Shown here: one piece after another, positions 8,054 through 15,575 of the stretch
How the letters are laid out: every line of letters starts with the position of its first letter
How positions within the stretch are numbered: position 1 is the stretch's first letter
Assembly (NCBI GenBank): GCA_022824735.1
Contig: JAJDZI010000062.1
Coordinates: forward strand, 1 to 37,182
Direction of reading: 5' to 3'
Origin: Nitrospirales bacterium
GTDB lineage: Bacteria > Nitrospirota > Nitrospiria > Nitrospirales > UBA8639
DNA: 37,182 bases
Position numbers and translations under genes: made by a program
Notes under the pieces: generated by a model
Told to the model about the DNA's origin: nothing
Database searches by the model: none
The model's input: only the letters and a program-made list of their open reading frames with translations

Positions 8054-9606
8054 CCAGGTTACTTCATTCTCTGTGTTTCACGGCGCTGGTCTTCGTCGCG
8101 TTACCGCCCATGCCGGTCTTTTCACAGGAAGCCCACATTATCGTCGGCTCAAAGAATTTCATGGAGAACAAACTCCTGGCTGAGATCTTCGCTCAACTCA
8201 TCGAAGCCCGCACGGACCTGTCCGTGGAACGACGATTGGGGCTGGCGGGCACGCAGGTCTGCTTTGAAGCGCTTCGGACCGGAGCCATCGACCTGTACCC
8301 CGAATACACGGGCACCGGGCTCGTCAGCATCTTGCAGCAACCGCCGACCGGAGACCCCCGAACGGCGCTCAACACCGTTCGCGCAGAATTTTTACAACGC
8401 TGGGATTTGTGGTGGCTGAATCCATTGGGATTTGAGAATGCCTATGCCCTTGCGGTTCCTCGCGCTCGAACGACCGGCATTCCCTTGCGAACCATTTCGG
8501 ACCTCGTCAAGGTCGCGCCTTCTCTGAAGGGAGGATTCGGGTATGAATTCATCAACCGGCCCGACGGACTACCAGGACTGGAAACACGGTACGGCCTCAC
8601 CTTTCAACTCGTGCAGGCCATGCAACAATCCCTGAAATACCAGGCTGCCGCTGCCGGCGAAATCGACGTGCTTGACGTGTATACCACCGACGGGCGGCTT
8701 GCCGAGTATGACTTCGTGGTACTTGAAGACGATCTCCTCTTTTTCCCGCCTTATGAAGCGTCGGGGCTCATTCGAGGCTCCACGCTTGCGCAACACCCCG
8801 AACTGGGAGCGATCCTGGGATTGCTGGCCAACGCGTTTGACGCCGGGATCATGCGGCAATTGAATTATCGTTTGCAGGAAGGCGGAGAACCCGTGGAAGT
8901 GGTGGCTCGCGATGCCCTGTCGGCCCTCCACTTGTTTGCGAGCGATGATGCCGGCACCCAACCCGTTTCTCACCAGGAAGGGCTCTTGGCGTATATGTGG
9001 GCGAAGCGAACGGATCTCGGGAGACGAATCATCGAACATCTGACCTTGGCCGGGCTGGCTTTGGGCTTGGGGATTCTGTTGGCTGTTCCCTTGGGTTTGC
9101 TGCTCGAACGGCAACAAGCCATTGCCGAACCCGTCATTCGAGGCATCGGTCTGACGCAAACGATCCCATCCATTGCGTTACTCGCCTTCATGATCCCGGT
9201 GTTCGGCATCGGTATCCTGCCGGCCGTGATCGCCTTATGGATTTATTCTCTCTTCCCGATCGTCAGGAATACCTATTCGGGCCTTCGCGATGCCGCACCC
9301 CAAGCCGTGGAGTCGGCTCGCGCCCTCGGCATGACGGAATGGCAAATCCTCCATTGGGTACGATTGCCGTTGGCCGCGCCCGTGATCATGGCCGGCGTAC
9401 GCACCGCGGGGGTCATCACGGTAGGCACGACCACGCTGGCCGCATTCATCGGCGCGGGGGGCTTGGGCGTGCCGATTGTCGCGGGCCTGCAAATGGCCAA
9501 CACGACCGTGATCCTTTCAGGAGCCTTACCCGCGGCCGCCCTGGCATTGTTGATCGACGGGTTTCTCGGCCGGGTGGAAACGTGGGTCAGACCGCGAGGC
9601 ATCTGA
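8050..9606 (+). CDS. Fused substrate-binding protein/permease, OpuC/EgtU-like
   Basis: A 518-residue protein. Residues 1-26 are a signal peptide ending FSQ. Residues about 28-285 are an OpuAC-type binding domain with the family opening VGSKNFMENKLLAEIFAQLIE and the motif IDLYPEYTGTG. From about residue 315 a ProW-type permease domain follows, with five or six membrane segments and the EAA loop ESARALGMTEWQILHWVRLP. Domain order is binding protein first and permease second, the reverse of the permease-first order described for EgtU. The family takes up betaine, choline or other trimethylammonium compounds and, for EgtU, ergothioneine. Given egtB, egtD and a class V PLP gene on both sides, ergothioneine, hercynine or a betaine precursor is the likely cargo (inference). 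Confidence 0.85.
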   Translation: MTRLLHSLCFTALVFVALPPMPVFSQEAHIIVGSKNFMENKLLAEIFAQLIEARTDLSVERRLGLAGTQVCFEALRTGAIDLYPEYTGTGLVSILQQPPTGDPRTALNTVRAEFLQRWDLWWLNPLGFENAYALAVPRARTTGIPLRTISDLVKVAPSLKGGFGYEFINRPDGLPGLETRYGLTFQLVQAMQQSLKYQAAAAGEIDVLDVYTTDGRLAEYDFVVLEDDLLFFPPYEASGLIRGSTLAQHPELGAILGLLANAFDAGIMRQLNYRLQEGGEPVEVVARDALSALHLFASDDAGTQPVSHQEGLLAYMWAKRTDLGRRIIEHLTLAGLALGLGILLAVPLGLLLERQQAIAEPVIRGIGLTQTIPSIALLAFMIPVFGIGILPAVIALWIYSLFPIVRNTYSGLRDAAPQAVESARALGMTEWQILHWVRLPLAAPVIMAGVRTAGVITVGTTTLAAFIGAGGLGVPIVAGLQMANTTVILSGALPAAALALLIDGFLGRVETWVRPRGI

Positions 9607-9723
9607 CTCCTTGCACAAAAGAGAAGCGACCCGTTACAGTGCGGGTTCCACGATTCACTCCCCTCAACAACGTTATCCATTATCTTGTCATCACGATGCG
9701 CGTTCATGCTTGAGCAATCCAAC

Positions 9724-10689
9724 ATGACAATCGACGTGCACTTGGCCAACCAGGATCCCGGTGCCGTCAGGGACGAACTTCGCTCGGGTCTGCTGTCGCA
9801 ACCACGGCGATTACCGACGAAGTATTTTTATGATGATCACGGCTCCGCGCTCTTTGAACGGATCTGCGCCGTGCCCGAATATTACCCGACTCGCACGGAA
9901 CACCAATTACTCAAAACCATCGCCGATGACGTGATCGCGCGAACCTGTGCCGAGGAATTGGTCGAATTGGGATCCGGGGCCGCCACCAAAACCCGGGTCT
10001 TGTTGGACGCCATGGCCCGAACAAACCGACTGCGGTTCTACGTGCCCTTTGATTTCAGCGAGGGCATCGTGCGACGAGTGGCGCAAGAGCTGGTTGAAGA
10101 ATACGAAGGGCTACACGTTCACGGGGTGGTTGGGGATTTCCTGACTCATTTGGAACACATTCCGCAGGGGGGACGACGCCTGGTCGTGTTTTTGGGCGGA
10201 ACCATCGGCAACTTGGGGCCTGAAGCCGTTTCAGCCTTTCTGTCGTCGGTCGCGCATGAAATGGATCCAGGCGATTTTTTTCTCCTTGGCGTTCAACTCA
10301 TCACGGACGTGGCGCGTCTGGAAGCCGCGTATAATGATTCAGCCGGGCTCTCGGCCGCGTTCAACAAAAACATCTTGTCCGTGTTGAAGGTCGTGATTGG
10401 AGCAGAATTTGATCCTGACAACTTCGACCACGTGGCCCGGTTCAATCATGATGAACAGCAAATCGAGATGCGCCTTCGGTCGGTTTGCCGGCAAGTGATT
10501 CCCATTCCTGAATTGGACTTGACTCTTCGCCTTGAAGAGGGGGAAGAAATTCTCACGGAAATCAGCAGGAAATATACACGTCACCACGCGGAATCCCTGC
10601 TGACCGGCGCGGGCTTCACCCCCGTGGCCTGGTATACCGATCCGGCCGAACTTCATGGTCTTGCCCTGGCCCAAAAGCCGTCGGGCTGA
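9724..10689 (+). CDS. egtD: L-histidine N-alpha-methyltransferase EgtD
   Basis: About 321 residues from ATG 9724; ATG 9706 and TTG 9685 are alternatives in frame and no start has a strong ribosome site. It has the EgtD pattern: RLPTKYFYDDHGSALFERIC, PEYYPTRTE, the SAM loop ELGSGAATKTRVLLDA, FYVPFDFSEG, and VVFLGGTIGNLGPE. EgtD trimethylates histidine to hercynine, the first step of ergothioneine synthesis. It lies 117 bp after the transporter and 9 bp before the next gene. Confidence 0.92.
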   Translation: MTIDVHLANQDPGAVRDELRSGLLSQPRRLPTKYFYDDHGSALFERICAVPEYYPTRTEHQLLKTIADDVIARTCAEELVELGSGAATKTRVLLDAMARTNRLRFYVPFDFSEGIVRRVAQELVEEYEGLHVHGVVGDFLTHLEHIPQGGRRLVVFLGGTIGNLGPEAVSAFLSSVAHEMDPGDFFLLGVQLITDVARLEAAYNDSAGLSAAFNKNILSVLKVVIGAEFDPDNFDHVARFNHDEQQIEMRLRSVCRQVIPIPELDLTLRLEEGEEILTEISRKYTRHHAESLLTGAGFTPVAWYTDPAELHGLALAQKPSG

Positions 10690-10698
10690 CTGACACCC

Positions 10699-11784
10699 AT
10701 GATCTATCTGAATTACGCGGCCCTGTGTCCGACTCTTGCAGAAGCTGAAGAGGAAGTGAACCGGACGCTGGCCGCATTCAGGGGCTATTTGTATTCGGAA
10801 GCGGGCATCGAGTGGTACCTCAGGAAGGTCAGCGATTGCCGGCAAAAAGTCGGCGCATTCTTACACGTCAAGGATTCTTCGAGTATCGCATTCACCACGA
10901 ACGCCTCAACTGCGCATTCTCTTTTGCTTTCTTCCTTGACATGGGTGCCGGGCGATACGATTCTCACAACGACGCACGAAAACCCCTCCATTACGAAACA
11001 GCTTCGCGCGCTCGAACGCGAAGGGGTCCGCGTTCATGCCATCAGGCCAACGTCCATTCCTTCGTTTCTGCATACGCTGGAAGAACGGCTCGACGAACCC
11101 GGCGTCAACGCCGTCGTGATAAGCCACGTGTCGCACGTTGACGGGCGCATCTTTCCCATACGCGAAGTGGCATCATTGGCCAGGGCGCGACACTGTCTGG
11201 TCATCATCGACGGTGCGCAAGCCGTTGGGCACGTTCCCGTCGATCTGAACGCGCTGGATTTCGACGCCTACTTTTTCACCGGACACAAGTGGTGTGAAGG
11301 CCCCCTCGGCACGGGAGCGCTGGTCGCACGTGAGAGTTTTTTTACGGGTCCCCGTTACCGCGCGATCGACGAAGCAACCCTCGATGGGGCGGCATCACGA
11401 TTTGAAATCGGGACGCAGAACATCGGACTCATTGCCGGACTCGCCAAGGCCTGTGAACAACGAGGTCAACGCGGCATCGACACGGAACCACAGCGGACGT
11501 TTCGAGAAACGGCCAGGGAACTGCTGGGTGGGCACCGGAATTGCCGTTTCCTGGAATGGCAGGGCCCTCACGCACCCGGCATCCTGACGTTCAGGGGACC
11601 GGATGACCTGGATCATGGCGCGTTCGTCAAACGGCTTGCCTCCGAAGCGGAGATTATCGTGAAACCTTTTGTGGATTACCCTGAAGATGACGCGCCTGCG
11701 ATTCGGCTGTCCTGGTCTTCGACCATGGAACAACGTGAGTTCCAGAAAGGTGTGATGACGATTGCGCAACGGCTTGAGTCGTGA
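10699..11784 (+). CDS. Class V PLP-dependent aminotransferase/lyase, EgtE candidate
   Basis: A 361-residue fold-type I PLP enzyme. The PLP lysine is in FFTGHKWCEGPLGTG (K197), the cofactor-binding Asp is in IIDGAQAVGH (D171), and FTTNASTAHSLLLSS binds phosphate. The family includes isopenicillin N epimerase-like and EgtE C-S lyases. EgtE splits hercynylcysteine sulfoxide to ergothioneine; synteny with egtD (9-bp gap) makes that the best guess. A cysteine desulfurase or kynureninase-like role cannot be ruled out by sequence alone. Confidence 0.75.
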   Translation: MIYLNYAALCPTLAEAEEEVNRTLAAFRGYLYSEAGIEWYLRKVSDCRQKVGAFLHVKDSSSIAFTTNASTAHSLLLSSLTWVPGDTILTTTHENPSITKQLRALEREGVRVHAIRPTSIPSFLHTLEERLDEPGVNAVVISHVSHVDGRIFPIREVASLARARHCLVIIDGAQAVGHVPVDLNALDFDAYFFTGHKWCEGPLGTGALVARESFFTGPRYRAIDEATLDGAASRFEIGTQNIGLIAGLAKACEQRGQRGIDTEPQRTFRETARELLGGHRNCRFLEWQGPHAPGILTFRGPDDLDHGAFVKRLASEAEIIVKPFVDYPEDDAPAIRLSWSSTMEQREFQKGVMTIAQRLES

Positions 11785-11821
11785 CTGGAAAGAGTGCCGC
11801 GCACGACTTGCATGAAGGTTG

Positions 11822-12628
11822 TCAGGACTCACGTTGACGATCCAAGCGTTCCTCCAAACGGCGCAAGGCCTTTTGGGTTGAACGAAGATCGCGCAAAATT
11901 TCCTCCCGCGAGACGGGTTGTTCCAGTTCCCGCAGACGCTCGGCTTTGGCCTCTTCAAGATTGTTGAGAACCACCGCGATAAAAAGATTGATCACGACAA
12001 ACGTGCCGACCACCACGAAACTGACGAAATAGATCCACGCCATCGGGTGCAGTTCCATAGCGGTGTACATGATGTCGGTCCAATCTTCCAGCGTCACAAC
12101 CCGGAACAGCGACAACAATGAAATGCCCAGGGTTCGCCAATGGACGGGGTCGTGTTCGTGAAACAATTGGTAGCCCGTAATCGCATAGATATAAAAGATG
12201 ATGCTCATCAGGAGCATGACGTGTCCCATGCTCGGGATCGAGCGCACGAGCGTCGAAACAATCAAGCGCAGTTCCTGAATCGTGGAAATCAACCGCAGAA
12301 CCCGCAATAACCGGGCGAGCCGGGCGATCATGGCATACTCGCCGGTCGCGGGTACCAGCGAGAACACGATCACCGAAAAATCGAAGACGTTCCAGCCATC
12401 TCGAAAATACCGGTCGACCTGCGGGGCCACAGCCACTATTTTCAGCAGAGCTTCGAGGATGAACACCCCCAACACGAGTTGGTTCCCCAGGTGCATCCAT
12501 TCTCCGTACCGGCGAACCAAATCTTGAGACGTTTCCATGCCCAACAACGCCCCATTCCCGAGAATGAGCGCGATAATCACGTATTCAAACGCGGGGGCAC
12601 TGACCAGTCGTTGCGCGAATCGTTTCAT
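11822..12628 (-). CDS. Single-domain voltage-gated cation channel (NaChBac/BacNav family)
   Basis: A 268-residue protein with six membrane segments. S4 carries regularly spaced arginines (RLARLLRVLRL, R103, R106, R109, R112). The pore loop has the selectivity filter TLEDWTD at residues 179-185, where sodium channels such as NavAb have TLESWSM. S6 (GTFVVINLFIAVVLNNLEEA) runs into a charged C-terminal helix (about 224-268) fitting the tetramer coiled coil of this family. Extra Asp residues in the filter resemble those that make engineered CavAb calcium-selective, so Ca2+ preference is inferred. It is convergent with the EgtE candidate and upstream-adjacent to ftcD on the same strand. Confidence 0.9.
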   Translation of the reverse strand: MKRFAQRLVSAPAFEYVIIALILGNGALLGMETSQDLVRRYGEWMHLGNQLVLGVFILEALLKIVAVAPQVDRYFRDGWNVFDFSVIVFSLVPATGEYAMIARLARLLRVLRLISTIQELRLIVSTLVRSIPSMGHVMLLMSIIFYIYAITGYQLFHEHDPVHWRTLGISLLSLFRVVTLEDWTDIMYTAMELHPMAWIYFVSFVVVGTFVVINLFIAVVLNNLEEAKAERLRELEQPVSREEILRDLRSTQKALRRLEERLDRQRES

Positions 12629-12695
12629 CGTTTTCGACCTTTAATTTTGTCAAATGGGAAAAATAGCATGAAAGATCCGGGGATCCTGCCTTGCC

Positions 12696-13598
12696 TTAGC
12701 CCAACCCACATCGCCCGAGTCGATGCTCCAAGGTTTGCGCCTGCGTCGAGGCATCAAGCCGAAGATCGCGTCCCTCCGTCTGTGCAAGAGCCTCCTGGGG
12801 GATCAGACCCACCAACTCGCTTTTGACCACGGCGACGCCTTTGAGGGCCGCCGCCCGTTTCACGGCTTCGAACGCCACGTGAACGGGCGTTTGATGATAG
12901 TCGACAAGATTCATCGACACCTGCACCAAACCCTGGCTTTTCAGTTCCAGCCCGATGGCCTTGACCGCCGGCAGCCCGCCGTTCGACGAGCGAATGGTTC
13001 CGGCAATATCCCGTGCCAGGGACACATCATGACTCTGCAACACCACGTTGAAGGCAATAAGCGGATGGCGAGCCCCGACCACGATCACACCGGCCGTCGG
13101 ATGCGGCTCCGCCGGACCGAAATCCGGAGCCCACGCCCGGTTGGTGGCCATTCGCTTCCCCAGGGACTCCAGTCCCCCTTTCCGGATCTGTTCCAATCGC
13201 CGGCGAAAGGGGCGCGCACAGGCTTCTTCATACAGAAAAACCGGTATGCGCAAATCCCGCCCGATTCTCGCCCCGACCCGGTGCGCAAGTCCGGCGCATT
13301 GCTCCATGGTCGAGCCTGACAATGGAACGAACGGCAGCACGTCACACGCCCCAAGCCGCGGGTGCCGGCCTGCGTGATGTTTCAGGTTGATCACTTCCGC
13401 AGCCTTGGCAACCACTGAAAAAACAGCTTCCTCAACGGACTCAACGGAACCGACCACGGTCAGGACGCATCGGTGATGATCCTCGTCCCGGTGCCGGTCG
13501 AGCAGGGCAACTCCCTGAGTCGCGGTCAGGGCATGTTCGAGTTGCTCGATGACAGCCGGGTCGCGGCCCTCGCTGAAATTGGGAATACTCTCGACCAT
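12696..13598 (-). CDS. ftcD: Glutamate formimidoyltransferase
   Basis: About 300 residues from ATG 13598 (VESIPNFSEGRD); an in-frame start at 13607 is possible. It matches the formiminotransferase domain only: IPNFSEGRD, LDRHRDEDHHRCVLTVVG, HAGRHPRLGACDVLPFVPL with the family His, and DYHQTPVHVAFEAVK. The cyclodeaminase domain of the bifunctional enzyme is absent. The reaction moves the formimino group of formiminoglutamate to tetrahydrofolate, the last step of one histidine-degradation route. No hut genes are nearby, so its role in an autotroph is open; histidine is also the substrate of EgtD. Confidence 0.9.
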   Translation of the reverse strand: MVESIPNFSEGRDPAVIEQLEHALTATQGVALLDRHRDEDHHRCVLTVVGSVESVEEAVFSVVAKAAEVINLKHHAGRHPRLGACDVLPFVPLSGSTMEQCAGLAHRVGARIGRDLRIPVFLYEEACARPFRRRLEQIRKGGLESLGKRMATNRAWAPDFGPAEPHPTAGVIVVGARHPLIAFNVVLQSHDVSLARDIAGTIRSSNGGLPAVKAIGLELKSQGLVQVSMNLVDYHQTPVHVAFEAVKRAAALKGVAVVKSELVGLIPQEALAQTEGRDLRLDASTQAQTLEHRLGRCGLG

Positions 13599-13617
13599 GC
13601 CGGCCATATCCCTGTTT

Positions 13618-13761
13618 AGGAACCTCTGATTTAGTGCACTATCGGGCGCATGGCGGCGTTGTGTCCTCGCTCAACCCTCACCTATCTCTCTGATAAGCCT
13701 CGGGTTTCGCTCCGGGACGCCTTGCCCTGCATCCCGCTATCACAATAAATCAGAGGTTCCT
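13618..13761. mobile_element. MITE-like element, 144 bp with perfect 16-bp terminal inverted repeats
   Basis: AGGAACCTCTGATTTA (13618-13633) is an exact reverse complement of TAAATCAGAGGTTCCT (13746-13761). The interior has no ORF and contains a smaller GGGCG..CGGGACGCC structure. No clear target duplication was found. It lies 10-20 bp upstream of ftcD and before dsrE2, and is probably a non-autonomous transposon remnant. No transposase is in the window. Confidence 0.85.
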
Positions 13762-13780
13762 TTACTGCAATCGTGCTTTG

Positions 13781-13809
13781 TTGACAACCTCAAAAAGGTG
13801 ATATACAAC
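13781..13809 (+). promoter_or_regulatory. Candidate sigma70 promoter of dsrE2-tusA
   Basis: TTGACA at 13781-13786 is followed by TACAAC at 13804-13809 (17-bp spacer), or TATACA at 13802 (15-bp spacer). A 7-bp inverted repeat, ACAACCT (13784-13790) and AGGTTGT (13817-13823), brackets the -10 region and could be an operator. Eye inspection only. Confidence 0.4.
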
Positions 13810-13870
13810 GTCTGATAGGTTGTCCTGTTTGCAAGCATCGACCCTTTAGCAGATCGGAACAGGTGTTCCC

Positions 13871-14401
13871 ATGACCATGACTCAAGTCGAACCAGCCGAG
13901 GCCCTTGCCGGACTTCAGGAATCCAAACCGGAACGGGTGACCATCGTACTCCTGAGCGGAGACATGGATAAAGCCATGGCCGCTTTCATCATTGCCACCG
14001 GCGCCGCAGCCATGGGCATGCACGTGACCATGTTCTTCACGTTCTGGGGGCTGAACGTCATTCGCAAACCGGGGGCAACCAGTGCCGCCAAGGACTTGCT
14101 TCGGAAGGCCTTCGGGTGGATCAACAAAGGGGGTGCCGCAAGCCTGCCCCTTTCGAAATTCAACTACGGCGGGCTGGGCACCACGATGATGAAGAAAGTC
14201 ATGCGTGACAATCATATGCCCGGGGTCCCGGAACTGATCGAAACCGCACAGGATCTCGGCGTCAAGATGATCGCCTGCACCACCACGTTGGGGTTATTGG
14301 GTATTTCCAAGGAGACCCTGATTGACGGCGTGGACCAACTCGCCGGGGTCTCGACCTACCTCGCGGAAGCCAAAGACGGCTCCGTGAATTTGTTTATTTG
14401 A
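13871..14401 (+). CDS. dsrE2: DsrE2-type sulfur carrier (DsrE/F-like family)
   Basis: A 176-residue protein of the DrsE_2 family: VTIVLLSGDMDKAMAAFIIA, a hydrophobic segment GAAAMGMHVTMFFTFWG that may associate with the membrane, and the conserved Cys in MIACTTTLGLLGIS. DsrE2 proteins relay sulfane sulfur with TusA and rhodanese in sulfur oxidisers and other bacteria. tusA follows 60 bp downstream in the same direction, separated by a palindromic repeat. Confidence 0.88.
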   Translation: MTMTQVEPAEALAGLQESKPERVTIVLLSGDMDKAMAAFIIATGAAAMGMHVTMFFTFWGLNVIRKPGATSAAKDLLRKAFGWINKGGAASLPLSKFNYGGLGTTMMKKVMRDNHMPGVPELIETAQDLGVKMIACTTTLGLLGISKETLIDGVDQLAGVSTYLAEAKDGSVNLFI

Positions 14402-14410
14402 GCAACAACA

Positions 14411-14441
14411 CCCTCTCCCTTTGGGAGAGGGCAGGGTGAGG
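14411..14441. repeat. REP-like hairpin between dsrE2 and tusA
   Basis: CCCTCTCCC and GGGAGAGGG form a perfect 9-bp stem with a TTT loop (14411-14431), followed by CAGGGTGAGG. This is a common dispersed palindromic unit. In the transcript it could reduce readthrough or protect the dsrE2 mRNA. Confidence 0.75.
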
Positions 14442-14461
14442 GGGAAGGGTTAAGGAAAATC

Positions 14462-14707
14462 ATGATCCAATCCGATATCACACTCGATACGCTGGGGTAC
14501 TTCTGCCCCATGCCCATCATTCTCACCTCCAAGAAAATTAAGGAACTCACCACCGGCCAAGTCCTCGAAGTCCTCTCCGATGACGAAGGCATCAAAAAAG
14601 ACATGCCCGCCTGGTGCCAAACCACCGGCCACGAATGGGTCGGCCTCGAAGAAGAAGCGACGAACCCCAAAACGGTGTACAAAGCCTACGTCAAAAAGAC
14701 CAAGTAG
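14462..14707 (+). CDS. tusA: TusA-family sulfurtransferase
   Basis: An 81-residue protein with the TusA motif CPMP at residues 15-18 (LDTLGYFCPMPIILTSKKI); Cys15 would carry the persulfide. The fold pattern continues with GQVLEVLSDDEGIKKDMPAWC and ends in basic residues. TusA accepts sulfur from a desulfurase, rhodanese or DsrE and hands it to biosynthetic or oxidative partners. The pairing with DsrE2 supports a cytoplasmic sulfur relay. A link to the thiol-using egt locus upstream is possible but speculative. Confidence 0.92.
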   Translation: MIQSDITLDTLGYFCPMPIILTSKKIKELTTGQVLEVLSDDEGIKKDMPAWCQTTGHEWVGLEEEATNPKTVYKAYVKKTK

Positions 14708-14719
14708 GGCCTTCCCGAG

Positions 14720-14787
14720 TCACTCCCCCCTTGAGGGGGAGTCGGTAAGCCAAAGGCGAAGCCCGCAGGCGAACCGGTGGGGGGAAG
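14720..14787 (+). repeat. Dispersed intergenic repeat, copy B
   Basis: This is the second copy of the block at 861-929, in opposite orientation, differing at about ten positions. The CTCCCCCCTTGAGGGGGAG palindrome at its left end lies about 15 bp after the tusA stop and could act as a terminator. Confidence 0.8.
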
Positions 14788-14875
14788 GGCCGTCAGACCG
14801 AACCCACAGATACAGTTGATCCGGCCTTGAAAGTCGTGCTAATATTGACCGGTTAAAATGACCAGTTTGAATAAA

Positions 14876-15127
14876 ATGCGTGAAATTCAAGCAACAGAAG
14901 CCAAGACCCATCTTGCACAACTCCTGAGCGCAGTGGAGCGCGGTGAAACAATCGCGATCACCCGCCACGGCAAACCGGTTGCCCATCTCGTGCCGGCTGA
15001 GAGACAGGACCACGCCGCCCGTAAGGCGGCAGTCGAGCGTTTCAAAGTGTGGCGTGCATCATGGAAAGGCATTGGCATGTCTCTCGAGGAAATTCTCGCC
15101 GCCCGTCACGAAGGGCATCGCTATTGA
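14876..15127 (+). CDS. Phd/YefM-type antitoxin
   Basis: About 83 residues from ATG 14876 (MREIQATEAKTHLAQLLSAVE); an upstream ATG at 14858 is in frame. The pattern EAKTHLAQLL..ERGETIAITRHGKPVAHLVP is typical of Phd/YefM antitoxins, whose N-terminus binds DNA and whose C-terminus masks the toxin. It overlaps the PIN-toxin start by 4 bp (TTGA). Confidence 0.9.
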   Translation: MREIQATEAKTHLAQLLSAVERGETIAITRHGKPVAHLVPAERQDHAARKAAVERFKVWRASWKGIGMSLEEILAARHEGHRY

Positions 15128-15534
15128 GTACCCTGGTTCTGGATGCGTCGGTTACCATGTCTTGGTTTCTCGATGATGAAAAAGATCCGCGAGCCGAAAC
15201 CGCACAATCCCGTCTTACACAGGACACGGCTCTTGTACCACAATTGTGGCACATGGAAGTCCGCAACTGCTTGATCGTGGCCAAACGCCGAAAGCACATC
15301 TCCGCCGGCCGTGTGACGGAATGTTTGGAAGCCCTGAAATGGCTTCCCATACAAACCGACGCGGATCTCAACCTGTCAACGGCTTTCTCTCTCGCCCAAA
15401 CGCATGGCCTGTCTTTCTATGATGCCGTTTATCTGGAATTGGCCAAACGGCAGGATGCGGCCCTCGCCAGCCTCGACGCCGCACTAGTTCGAGCCGCCAA
15501 GGCCGAAGGTCTCTCGCCCATCGAGGCCGCCTAA
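15124..15534 (+). CDS. VapC-like PIN-domain toxin
   Basis: A 136-residue PIN-domain RNase from TTG 15124, which overlaps the antitoxin stop; the frame upstream of it is a shadow of the antitoxin. The acidic metal ligands appear as LVLDASVTMSWF (first Asp), MEVRNCL (Glu), SFYDAVYLELA (Asp) and ASLDAAL (Asp). VapC toxins cleave tRNA or rRNA. The position directly behind a Phd-type antitoxin confirms the module. Confidence 0.9.
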   Translation: MSTLVLDASVTMSWFLDDEKDPRAETAQSRLTQDTALVPQLWHMEVRNCLIVAKRRKHISAGRVTECLEALKWLPIQTDADLNLSTAFSLAQTHGLSFYDAVYLELAKRQDAALASLDAALVRAAKAEGLSPIEAA

Positions 15535-15575
15535 CTATATTTCTAGCACGCCGAGAGGCGGCTGAAGTTTGGCGG

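Noticed and set aside
5970-11784. Selenoneine (sen) or ovothiol pathway
   Set aside because: No SenB-like glycosyltransferase or SenC-like selenophosphate synthetase is present, and EgtB lacks the OvoA C-terminal methyltransferase.
11785-11821. Bidirectional terminator between the EgtE candidate and the channel gene
   Set aside because: Only a 6-bp GTCGTG/CACGAC pair without a T-run is visible.
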